Part shown: positions 1 through 10,152 of the stretch, one piece after another
Position numbering within the stretch: the stretch's first letter is position 1
How the letters are laid out: each line of letters begins with the position of its first letter
Source: Oidiodendron maius Zn
Taxonomy: Eukaryota; Ascomycota; Leotiomycetes; Myxotrichaceae
Direction of reading: 5' to 3'
Length of the DNA stretch: 64,000 nucleotides
Assembly: GCA_000827325.1 (NCBI GenBank)
Contig: KN832882.1
Coordinates: 880,689-944,688, forward strand
The notes under the pieces: generated by a model
The model's input: only the letters and a program-made list of their open reading frames with translations
Database searches by the model: none
Told to the model about the DNA's origin: nothing
Translations under genes and position numbers: made by a program

Positions 1-46
1 ATCTCATTGGATTAATGAACGGACTAAGGGGGCTAATATATATTAG

Positions 47-1083
47 ATGATAGCCAATGATGTATTTACATTCGATGAAATGGACCCTCTTTTCAAGGAA
101 AGCATGGTCCACCGCAGCGCTCCAGAGGGCCAGCCACCATCTCATAATCTTAAAGCATCGACGATCCCTATCATAAGCGTAACGACTACTCTCTCGGCAG
201 GGGAATACAACTATGCTGGCGGAGCTACGAATGATGTTACGAAGCACAAGCAACTTTTCGTTGATCCGATAAGATCAGGTCCCAGCGTTATTGTTTTAGA
301 TCCGGAACTGACGCTCACGACGCCGGAGAGGGTGTGGCTCTCCACAGGCTTAAGAGCTGTCGATCATTGCGTAGAGACGATTTGTTCGTCTAATCATAAG
401 CCAGAAGGGACGGTGTACTCACTTCATGGAATTAAGCTGCTCATTCCGGCCCTATTGCAGACGAAAAAAGATCCCAAGGATCCAGAGGCCAGGTTGAAAG
501 CCCAACTTGGTGGAGCGCAGAGTATGAAAGCCCATCTGTTGGAAGGGGTGCATGTTGGTAAGTATACAGTGACTGTCAGCGGAAATTCAACTCTACGAAG
601 GCTAATTTAGATATAGGCGGTTCTCATGGAATTGGTCACCAATTGGGACCAATTGGAGTTCCTCACGCAGGTCCGTGGATCACTAAATCTTATTCCAATC
701 AAGCACTAACTTGACTCTCAGAAACGACCTGTGTCTGCCTCCCGGCTGTTCAGAAGTACAACGCGAAAGTGAACAGCGAGCAACAAAGCAAGGTATTGGC
801 TGCTTTATGGGGCGAACCGGATGCTGCAGAAGTTTTGAGGAAGCATTCCTTGGTAGAGGGCAAGGCGGATCTGGGTGATGCACTCGATGCCATTATCCGC
901 GAACTGGGCTTTCCGAGAAGTCTAAAAGCATATGGTATCGGGAGAGATAAGTTGGACCAAATTGCGCAGAGCAGTGTTGGCGATATATGCTGCAAATGGA
1001 ACGCGATTCCGCTGGAGAAGCCAGAGCAGGTATTGGAGATTTTGGAGATGTGTCTTGAGGATGCGAAGGAGGAGAAAGCTTGA
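47..1083 (+). CDS. Maleylacetate reductase / iron-type alcohol dehydrogenase, 5' end missing
   Basis: This is the C-terminal part of a group III (iron-containing) alcohol dehydrogenase of the maleylacetate reductase type. Those enzymes reduce maleylacetate to 3-oxoadipate with NAD(P)H at the end of aromatic-ring degradation. I read exons 47-557, 617-670 and 722-1083, all with GT-AG introns. The first exon appears to open after a splice acceptor (TATTAG at 41-46), so the N-terminal nucleotide-binding exon lies before the window. Spliced, it gives an S-H-G-I-G-H-Q-L-G stretch, the metal-binding histidine region of the family, then a P-H-x-E-T-T-C-V segment and an all-helical C-terminus ending near residue 308 of the visible part. 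The N-terminal residues T-T-L-S-A-G-E-Y-N-Y-A-G-G-A-T also fit the family. Fairly sure of the family, less sure of the substrate. Confidence 0.8.
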
Positions 1084-3327
1084 GGCTCTGTATGTGCGAA
1101 TGGGCTATAAGAGAATCAGCCGCCGAACTCAGAAGTAGATGCATATATACATCTACATAATTATGCAAAGCGAAAGCACATGAAGAGACTGAGGAATCTG
1201 ATGCTTTGGATCAATCTATGTTCCCCTATTTCTTTGCGCCTAGTTGCAGTTCGGTCTCGCCGGCTTTTAGTTCCTCATAAACCAGACCATTTGTCACATG
1301 GCCCGGCATGTTTTAACATCGTGGTAAATTTCTTCCCATAAATCACTCGTTCCAGTTTCTTCTAGCGTTCAGAGGCGGCAGGAATTGGATTGTGGCAGTG
1401 TCGGCCGTGCGTCGCCCCACTAACATCCATTTTCTATACGAGAAGGAGGCTGACGCTCAAAATTGGCCATTCTGAAAGACTATCAATGAGAGCAATGGAG
1501 TTTTAGGAGAAATGTGCTGCAATAAATGTTCGTGAAAGAGTTATCGCAGATCGTTGTCGGATCTAGTATGATTACACGGCAGTTTCAAGCTGAACCCCAA
1601 GTTTCTGCAGTCATTCGGCGAATGTAGCGTTACATTCAGGGTGGGTCTACTCAATACGAGTAGCAAGACAATGTGCTTTGACATAAGTTTAGGCAGTGCT
1701 TGCTTCACCAGAAGCTTATTTTGTAAAAATGCATGGTCCGTACTACTTGACACGGGACAGATGTCTAATAGAATCAGAACAGTATTCATCGAACCAAGTA
1801 ATTAATCAAATGATACTTCGATTCTAAAGTTGTTTAAATTGTCAGGAGATCAGGTTTTATTGTCCTAGTAGAAGAGTAATTAAATCCATTCTGGGAAGCT
1901 TGGACTACATCTTCGATAACATCTCAGCTTCATGTTTTTAGTTACCAGAGTACAAGACCATTAATACGTGTGACAAATCGGAAATTTTGGATAAAATCTA
2001 CGTGGCATGACTCATTACCAGTAATTTTCTGGCCGTCATATGTACACTTAAGACCCTATTTGCCGACAGCTGAACTGTTCTCTCAACCAATGCCACGGCA
2101 CTAACAGCCTGTACGAACACCGGTACTAACAACAGTTCTGCATGAAATATGCACAGCCCTAGGACATGGGGTGTTCGGAATGCGATAGAACAGTTGAAGC
2201 TAGATGCATCAACGCATAAAGTGATATCGAATACCAGACGCACTTTCTGGCAGCATATCACTATGGCGCACTCAGCTCGGAGTCGGAGTCGCCGCTATTC
2301 GTCCCCTTTTAGAAGGAGATCACATTACACAAGGCAATTGATGATAACAAGGGGTTTTATTATGCACAATCACTATGCAGAACATACACCTACAGATAAA
2401 GCCTAGGTAACCGGTGGCCGCAGATAGTGTGAGCAGTCGATCGAGACGCTCTACCATAGGAATCTAAACATTTGGTATTTAGCACATGCCGCGGATATCT
2501 GAAGAGGGCGATCGGGAATGAGATAGTTGGAGATTTCAGGGGACAACTATTTAGCCATACATCAGAATTGTAGAGCCGCTGATTTGTGACAGGCACCGCA
2601 GCCACCGACTCCCAAGCGCCGTTCATGGCCAACGATACAGCGACTGCGCCATGGGTCTAGAGGAACGCGATACATGGAAGTTTCAGGATATTAAATGGTA
2701 TTAAATGATCGCACTAACTTGTTGCGAGGACAAAATGTTGAAAGCGAAGGGAGGGGGGAGAGTCGAACTCGAATATGTTACTTCTTTTTTAGTTACTCAT
2801 AATGCCTGCTTATTGTCTGAGAGAAGAATCAGTACATCTCTGTGGAAGCAATTAAAGAGTATGGAAACTTAAAGAGATTCCATATGCCTAGCTTCAAACT
2901 TAATTCTACAAAATTTAACCTCCGCAGCTGAACTTTTATCTATTGCCGTCATACAGAATGCGCCGGGTAAGAACTAACGGGCCGACCTACTAAACAGCTA
3001 CTCTCTTGAGTGACGCCGGGATCTGGGCCAATTAAGAAAATATCTCACCAATATGACGAAAGGGTCATGGTCATGGGCGGCCGGATCGACGCGGCGAGAC
3101 CCGGAAACGCACCAGCCCTACTGCCAAGTGTCCAACACAGCCACTCTCGGTAACTGGAGGCCTAGAACTGAGAGCGGATACATTAAATCCCTTCTCCTGA
3201 AGCCATAAAGTGATTCGGTTTGACAAGAATCAATGTATACGAGTTTTTCATATTGGTACGAAGCGATCGTTCGAAGAGCTCGAGTCCTCCGCGGAATCCC
3301 TCCTGCTCTAGGGGAAGCTAATTTGCT
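1084..3327. other. Intergenic, no gene seen
   Basis: About 2.2 kb in which I find no convincing reading frame on either strand. The frames present are short and lack domain-like composition. A purine-rich run (AGGGAGGGGGGAGAG) lies near 2746-2762. The last few hundred bases must hold the promoter of the Zn2Cys6 gene that starts at 3328. Confidence 0.6.
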
Positions 3328-4612
3328 ATGAAGAGCCGAAGGTCACACTACAAGTCAAGGAATGGGTGCCAAAACTGCAAAAGGAGGCATGTCAAGGTAT
3401 CTCCCCTGTCTTCTCCCGGTCATCCTCCTAGACGGAAGGAAAACCGATTAACGTTCCGAGCAGTGCGATGAGCGGGGTCCGCCATGCGCCAACTGTGTGG
3501 CTAGAGAGAGCGGCAGCAGCTGCAAGTACCCAGAAAATTCTGTGCAATCCTCACGGGCCACTCCTTGCTCGTCGAGCAGCGAGACCGCGTTAGAATTACC
3601 ACCTTCTGGTGTTCCTGAATCGCAAAGACTGCTTGAGCTAGAGTTAATGCATCGCTGGTCGACGACAACATACAAAAGCATCTGCACCTTACCAGAAGAC
3701 GAGCCCTGCATTCAAGTGGAGCTTCCGCGCTGGGCATTGAAGCATGAATTTCTCTTGCACGGCATCTTCGCCATGTCTGCTCTGGAAGCAGCCATTTGTG
3801 CCGGGCCCGAGATGGACGAGGCCGAATCGGCCATGTATGTACGCGCGGCGATGGAATACTATGACAAAGGCAGCGCAGCTTTCCGCGCGCAGCTTCTCGA
3901 AGTCAGTCCGGAGAATATCCACAGCGTGTATATGTTCTCCTATATGGCGATGGCAATTAATATGGCGTTGTCTCAGTGCGTGCCGGATGGAGACGGCAAT
4001 CAGAGTATGCTCGGTCGGATAACCATGCTGCTCGAGCTGTTCCTGGGCAGTTCGTCCATAGCCGTGAGACATATGGATTGGCTATTAGATGGCCCAATCT
4101 CCACTTTGATCATTCGTGCCGGATTGCTGTTAATGCCGGCTATAATGCAACCTATTGATGAATCCACGGATGCTGCTCTTTCTCGGCTCACGGCAGTTGT
4201 CAACAGTGGAGTCTCTATCCCGAACGATGATCAAGCAGCCAAGGAGGCAGCCTCCTCTCGCTTAGAGTCGTACCAAAATGCAGCCACAAATCTTTGCGTC
4301 TGCTTTTCCGTCGATGTCAATAGCCGGATGACTGGTTTCTGTGTCGCGTTTCCTTCTCTCGCTGGCAGAGATTTTACTTTGGGTGTTAAGAATTCAGAGC
4401 CGGTGGCACTATTTATATTATTACACTGGGCGATTCTGCTTCAAAGACTCGGGGACTGGATGTGGTGGGCAGGGTCGGTAGGAAGAAGATTGGTGCAAGA
4501 GATAGCTGATGTTCTGGCAAACATGTATCCAGACCTCGCCACGAAGCCTGAGTGGAGAGACGGTATAGTCTGGGCTTGCGAGCAGGTTGGGATTCAGTAT
4601 TGGATTAAGTAG
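3328..4612 (+). CDS. Zn2Cys6 transcription factor, UPC2-like (sterol-uptake-control type)
   Basis: Two exons, 3328-3396 and 3464-4612, separated by a 67-nt GT-AG intron, encode about 405 aa. The start ATG at 3328 is chosen because it gives the first half of the zinc cluster (N-G-C-Q-N-C-K-R-R-H-V-K). The second exon supplies C-D-E-R-G-P-P-C-A-N-C and the last cysteine of S-S-C-K-Y, so all six cysteines are present. The intron splits the cluster in the loop, which is common in this class. The rest, beginning R-L-L-E-L-E-L-M-H-R-W-S-T, matches the fungal-specific domain of UPC2-type regulators (helical, ending around W-A-C-E-Q-V-G). Such proteins are nuclear DNA-binding activators, some regulating sterol genes. 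The target here cannot be told from sequence. The nearest upstream gene lies 2.2 kb away, so there is no obvious cluster partner. Confidence 0.87.
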
Positions 4613-5913
4613 CCAATTCTTTTGGACATGGCGTCAGTGTAGATTATATATACCAGGACATAATTTCCTAAGCTATTGTAATACGTAAAGAGAGGAAGAT
4701 TTTGATCCTCGAATTTCCACGAAATCCATTGACGAATGCCGCATATTACAATAGAGCGAGGCATTCGGCCATACGCCCAAAGATCTCAACGCTCCCCTTC
4801 GATGTTTTCAACGGATCAATTCAATTATCAATTGTCTCCGTAATAATTTTTCGCAATTCTCCCCCCTGAGCTCCTCGACGCCCGGATACGGAAGTTGGAG
4901 TGACCCGAACGAACACTCTTTGTGGCGCAGCTCGCTAAAGCTTACTGGCGGCGATCATCATCGTGCAGATACGCGTATTTCTTGGCAGAGTGAGGATCTA
5001 CAGGGTTCACAAGAAAGAGACAGGAGCTAAAAGCAGCTGGGGAAGCTAGATTGATTTACGGGTATTACTTGTGAGAAGCTGAAAGCCATCTTTCATACCT
5101 TCCTCTATGAGTTGTCGCACAGTTTCCCTACGTATCTCGACCTCCTAATTCAAGCGCGGGAGATTGTATTTCTCCATCTTTTACACATCCCACCTTAAAT
5201 TTCAGAGAGATGCGCCTCCTCGCATCTTATCTCTTCGTCCGTCTCTAACAAATAGGAACGTCACGGTTGTACATTCCGCGGGATGCCCTGTAGGCGCCCG
5301 GCCTTTGTACACTATGGTAATCTCGCAGCATACCAGACCCAATATCTTAGTCTTTCGAGGAAGATCAGAGAGCCAAAACTCAATCTGCGAGGCCCAATTA
5401 TCTTCGCATTGATGTACCACGAATTTGTCACTTCATGGACATGCCGCGCGCATGAAGATGAGCCAGTTGTCAGGTGGTTTCAGCCTCGAGAGCCATAATA
5501 CAGGGAAGTCAAAGTGGAAGATTAACAAACTTACAGACAGCTATTCAGTTGCTCTGATTTCAAAATAGCCCAAATTAAATCAGCTGGTCTACTTGGACCG
5601 GAAGAATTGAAGCTAGAAATCGCAGCCCATTGTGTTGACGCGCTTATCGATTTAGTGATATTATCAGGAATGGCAGCCAAAGTGCATATAAAAACAATGG
5701 TGGGCACAGACACAGAAGTATTACAGGCGGTTGCGGGAGTTTAGATACTTCAGCCATATTTAGGACGTTCGTATGTATCAAACCTTTTTTACCTACCAAA
5801 GCATCAAATCAAGATAATAGGAATAATTCCCTTCTTGACAGTGAACAGGTGTTATATTCAAAAGAAATCAATATAAATATGATGCATGAGTTGAACTGGA
5901 ATGCTATTTGTCT
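4613..5913. other. Intergenic, no gene seen
   Basis: The stretch starts with the 3' flank of the UPC2-like gene and becomes AT-rich from about 5750. A 60-codon frame on the minus strand (5531-5713) could be a further piece of the relic at 5914-6440, but I cannot show it. No RNA gene or repeat is evident. Confidence 0.5.
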
Positions 5914-6440
5914 CTAGAAATGTGCTTTCCACCTTTCCCTCTTTAGTTGCTCCCCGAAGAGGCGAGAGGTTGCCTTCATTTTAAGCAACTGTGTAGATCC
6001 AGGAAGATTTGCATGCACCAGTGTAATGTACGTATCGAGTCTTCGTGCTTCATAAAGCAGCTTGTATATTCCAAGTTGATACTCAGCAAGTTGCGGCAAG
6101 CTCGTCTCGTCTGGTGTAAGGGTGAAGCTAGAGTGGTTAATATCATAGTCGCAAACGTCATGTGTTCTTGAGCTAGCATGCCAAGCCTCTTCTGTAGGGG
6201 CAATGCAGGGGATGGCCCAGCTCGTGCTAATCAGCATATAGTTAAGTCAAGGCAGATAATGTAGAGTGGAGCTATACTCCTTTAGCTATGGCCGGAATGG
6301 TTTTAGTGGCTGTTTCTAGATCGGCTTCGAGAAAGATGCGGAGACCTGCGATCCCCATTAGCCTTAGTGCGTGAGAGATTTGCATAGCTATAGATAATGC
6401 GAGTTGAGAGCAACGTTGACCTAGATAAGCCAATTGTTGA
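5914..6440 (-). pseudogene. Relic of an unrecognised protein-coding gene
   Basis: Two adjacent minus-strand pieces have protein-like composition. The piece at about 6440-6280 reads as an amphipathic helical segment (Q-I-S-H-A-L-R-L-M-G-I-A-G-L-R-I-F-L-E-A-D-L). The piece at 6237-5914 contains S-L-P-Q-L-A-E-Y-Q-L-G-I-Y-K-L-L-Y-E-A-R-R-L-D. They lie in different frames and I found no GT-AG intron that joins them, so either the gene is decayed or the splice model is beyond me. I do not recognise the family. The surrounding DNA is AT-rich and otherwise empty, which favours a relic. Confidence 0.3.
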
Positions 6441-7903
6441 AGTAAGTGATAAAATGTTTATTTTAGTTTTAAGCCTACGAGAGCGGAAGAAAGAGGAATA
6501 AAATGGAAGTTGGAGGGGGGCTTATTAAATCAACCGAGTACTTGTTCTTCGGTGTGAAAATGTAAATAAATAGTTACCAAAATAGCAGCGTAGTAAACTT
6601 GATAATATTGATAACTGGTCTTGATGAGGCTTCCAAAAAGAAAAACGAAAGAAATACTACAACATCCGCTTGACACGCCAATGAATTATTTAACGCTGCA
6701 GAAAAATTTTCAAATTCTAATGTAGAAGATCACGTTTGAAAATATAGTACAGATGCAAATCACATAGTAAAATTGTAGGTTTAGTGAAATACAAATATAG
6801 ACCAGTTAGCTCAGCCTTCAAGATCTTTAATTTCAGCCAAATTCTAAGCCAGAGTGAGATCTCAACACGCGTGTGATTATAATCACGTGATCAGGCAATA
6901 AAATCGTCGGTATTAAAGTAGTGTGGATCGTTTTATCATGAGATTTGCACGACATAATTACATGACAGTGAGTAATGCAATAGCCTATCTTATATCACTA
7001 TATCTAAGTAGACAAGGGCACCAGGGGGAGCAGATGCTCGGTCACGTGATAGTGAGTATCATCATCGACAATCTTTGGCCCATGCCTGTGTGTTAGAATT
7101 AGTCGAAGGATCACTTGTGTGTGGTACGTGATCGCATCTAAGTTGGATTGAATATCGAGCCCTCCCCGCTTTGTAAGTTCCTCGGCATTCAACTTATTTT
7201 CGTTCAGAGCCTCGCACATATGACCGCTTGTAGGTCCACGAAGCCACCCTGAGCCGCATCCTCCTCGTTCGCTCGTGCTGAACTTTCGCGTCAGCCTCAC
7301 AGCCCGCGTTTATTTTCGGCGTTTACCTCAGTCGAAACACTAGCTATATATAAAGTATGACATTGCGATTGGCTCGCTTGCACAGCCTCTCACCTTGCCT
7401 CGAATCCTACAAAACCGAAGGATTTCCTCTCCATCTACACGTCTACCACCACCGCAACTCGCGCCAGATCACATTTGGCGCGCTGTCGGATCTCCGCACG
7501 TGTCTGCAGGGTATTAAGTGAGACTTTGGGCGATCATAGTTCCCATCTTAGCAAAGGGCTGCTCGCTGCCAAGTACCGAAGTACCCCCGGCAAGGTACCA
7601 TTCACACTACTCGTCGTGTCACTGCCTCTTTTTTGCAAACATGGCTGTGTCTGTCATAGGACATTACTACTTATTTACGGTATCTTCGAATCCTTCGAAA
7701 ACCTCACTCGTACTGCCTCTTGTACATTAAGACTGCATCTCCTGTCGATTCTCTCAAGGCATCGCTCAGGACTGTAAGAAGAACTCTCACTATCTTCCCC
7801 TTTGCTTCCTTTTATGTCAACTTTCCTTCTGTCTCAACTTTCTTTTCCTTAGTCACCTCTCCTATTGTCTCTCACTACCCAGTTTCTTCTCTCTTCCGTC
7901 AAA
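6441..7903. other. AT-rich spacer, then promoter and long leader of the CRH gene
   Basis: From about 6440 to 7000 the sequence is strongly AT-rich with no coding frame. From about 7340 onward it holds a TATA-like box and then roughly 550 bases with several CT-rich tracts before the ATG at 7904. Short frames within the leader look accidental or are possible upstream ORFs. I see no other gene. Confidence 0.45.
7345..7354 (+). promoter_or_regulatory. TATA-box-like element upstream of the CRH-type gene
   Basis: TATATATAAA occurs in a moderately GC stretch about 550 bases before the ATG at 7904. If it is used, the transcript has a leader of roughly 500 bases. CT-rich tracts at about 7795-7880 would then lie in the leader, or could mark a second, closer start site. 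Confidence 0.35.
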
Positions 7904-9510
7904 ATGCGTGCAACTTTCTCTGTCCCTGCCGTGCTGCTTTCAGTACTATCTGCTGTCAATGGCCAGACTTTCACCTCTTGCAACCCAACCCAAAAATGTG
8001 AGTCTTATTGGAAAATCTATCATCTGAAGTATCTGACATGCTCGCAGCTTGCCCTGCCGACCCGGCCCTCGGTGGGCAGTTCACCACGGATTTCACCACA
8101 GGAGCCAGTAGCGACTGGACCCTAGCGGATGGTACGACAATGTCATACAACAGCAATGGAGCCAACTTCGTGATCAAGCAGGCTACTGATGCTCCTACTA
8201 TTAGCTCCGCAAAGTATATATTCTTCGGCAAGATCTCTGCCGAAATCAAGTCGGCACCCGGAACTGGCATTATCAGCAGTTTCATCCTTCAGTCCGATGA
8301 TCTCGACGAGATTGATTGGGAGTGGATAGGAGGCACCGATTCCTCTGTGCAGACCAACTTCTTTGGAAAGGGCAATACGACTACCTATGATCGCTCAACT
8401 GTTAATAGCGTGACTACCCCTGAGGAGGAGTGGCACACGTATACTCTTGATTGGACCTCGTCTACTATCAAGTGGTATATCGACAACATTCTTATCAGAA
8501 CTGTCAACTATGGCGATGCTAATGCACTGAATGGCAAGAACTACCCCCAAACTCCAATGCGTGTCAAGATTGGCAGTTGGGTCGGATGCGCCAGTCAAGC
8601 TGCTGCCTCTAACCCCAAGACTTCGGGTACCTGTTCATGGGCAGGGGGGCCAGCCGACTTTTCCAAGGCGCCATTTGATATGCTGGTTAAATCTGTGACT
8701 GTGGAGGATTATGGTTGCGCGAGTGAATATGTGTATGGAGACATGTCTGGATCTTACCAGAGCATCAAATCCGTCGGGACCTGCGGCGGAACGACTACGA
8801 CCTCTCTTTCTACCCAATCGACCACCACTATCTCCTCAACATCTCACACTACATCCACGTCTACTACGACCACCACAATTACTTCCGACTCCACCACCAC
8901 ATCGCCCACGTCGTCCACGTCGTCCACCTCGACGGAGCAAACGAAGGGAGAGTCTGACAAGACTGAATGGGCACCCCCTACGTATTCCGCCACCACTCCG
9001 GCCACTACTACCATGACCACCACTGCCACTCCGACATCCACTATTACAATAGTATCTGATTCCACTACTACCACCTCGTCCACATATACCAATACCTCCT
9101 CCACCACTGAGTCTGGTATAGATTCTACTGTGTCGTACACAACATATTCTGGCTCCACCATCACCACGAACTCTGCACCTTCATACACAACATATCCCAA
9201 TGGAGTTGTCACTACCGTGCCCTATGGCACAGGAAACTACTCGACAATTACATTTTCCGGAACCGTCTACACCGTCGGAAGCGGCTTCCCATACAGCTCA
9301 GGATATCTTGGCTCCGGACCTGGAGGATCCTACAACCCCACGACACTGGCCACCACGACAACCGACAGCGGCGAGTCTTCCTCGAGCACTTCCGGTCCGA
9401 CCATCTCCCCTATCACCCACCCCGGCGCGGCATCCAGGCTCCGCGGCTCCAGCATCTGGGGCTTCGATATCCTTGCACTGTGCCTCGGCGTCTGCTATCT
9501 GGTCCTCTGA
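7904..9510 (+). CDS. GPI-anchored GH16 cell-wall transglycosylase, CRH type
   Basis: Exons 7904-7997 and 8048-9510 (50-nt intron) encode about 518 aa. The ATG at 7904 gives a signal peptide (R-A-T-F-S-V-P-A-V-L-L-S-V-L-S-A-V-N-G) followed by C-N-P-T-Q-K-S-C-P-A-D-P-A-L-G, the usual mature start of CRH proteins. The GH16 domain covers roughly residues 30-270. Its catalytic strand reads D-E-I-D-W-E-W-I-G, keeping the E-x-D-x-E pattern (nucleophile and acid/base glutamates). A Ser/Thr-rich linker of about 220 residues follows, then a C-terminal hydrophobic tail (F-D-I-L-A-L-C-L-G-V-C-Y-L-V-L) typical of a GPI signal. Crh1/Utr2-type enzymes join chitin to beta-1,6- or beta-1,3-glucan in the wall. 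The codon bias and intact motifs suggest a live gene. Confidence 0.92.
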
Positions 9511-10152
9511 ATTTCATGATCACTTTTGTACTATTAGAAGATACCCCATTGGTACCCATTTGAGTGGAAACCAAACTACATTCGTTACCGACTTCGGAGA
9601 TCGACTTATCATTGCATATATGGCGTCTATTTCTCATTTATTCAATTTATCAAAGGAGTTTAAAAGGAGCATGAGCAAGCATTGGCGTTTGAGTGGAACG
9701 GAGTTTTGTAAATAGAGATAAAGGCATTGTGCTGTACTGTACATATTGACATAAAATCATCATGCGTCTTTTCACGATTAACTTTTATCAATCCCCACTT
9801 ATTTCTTTTGATGTGACGCACTAGAATCAAAGTAAATAGAGTAAGACCAAGCACTATCTCTTGTCCATCGCCAGAATGGAAATGCATGGAAGGAAATCGG
9901 AAGAGAGGCTAAGCACGTGACTGTCGAAGCTGAGTAGAAGGGCTGCACTCTGTTCCAAATTACTTTTCATGCGCCTCACTATAATCATAACAAATCAAAC
10001 TACTAGGGAATTTGAGAAGGCCACACACGGAATTAGAAAGAAATATATGCTTAATGAAGTAGTTCATTCTAACACACTGCGTAACTTATTTTACGACTAG
10101 ATATTCCTATATATTATTCCCGAACCCAGTGTGGATCGTTTTTAAATGATCA
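9511..10152. other. Intergenic between convergent genes
   Basis: The 3' flanks of the CRH-type gene (plus strand) and the HsbA-domain gene (minus strand) meet here. No coding frame, RNA gene or repeat is apparent. Confidence 0.5.
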
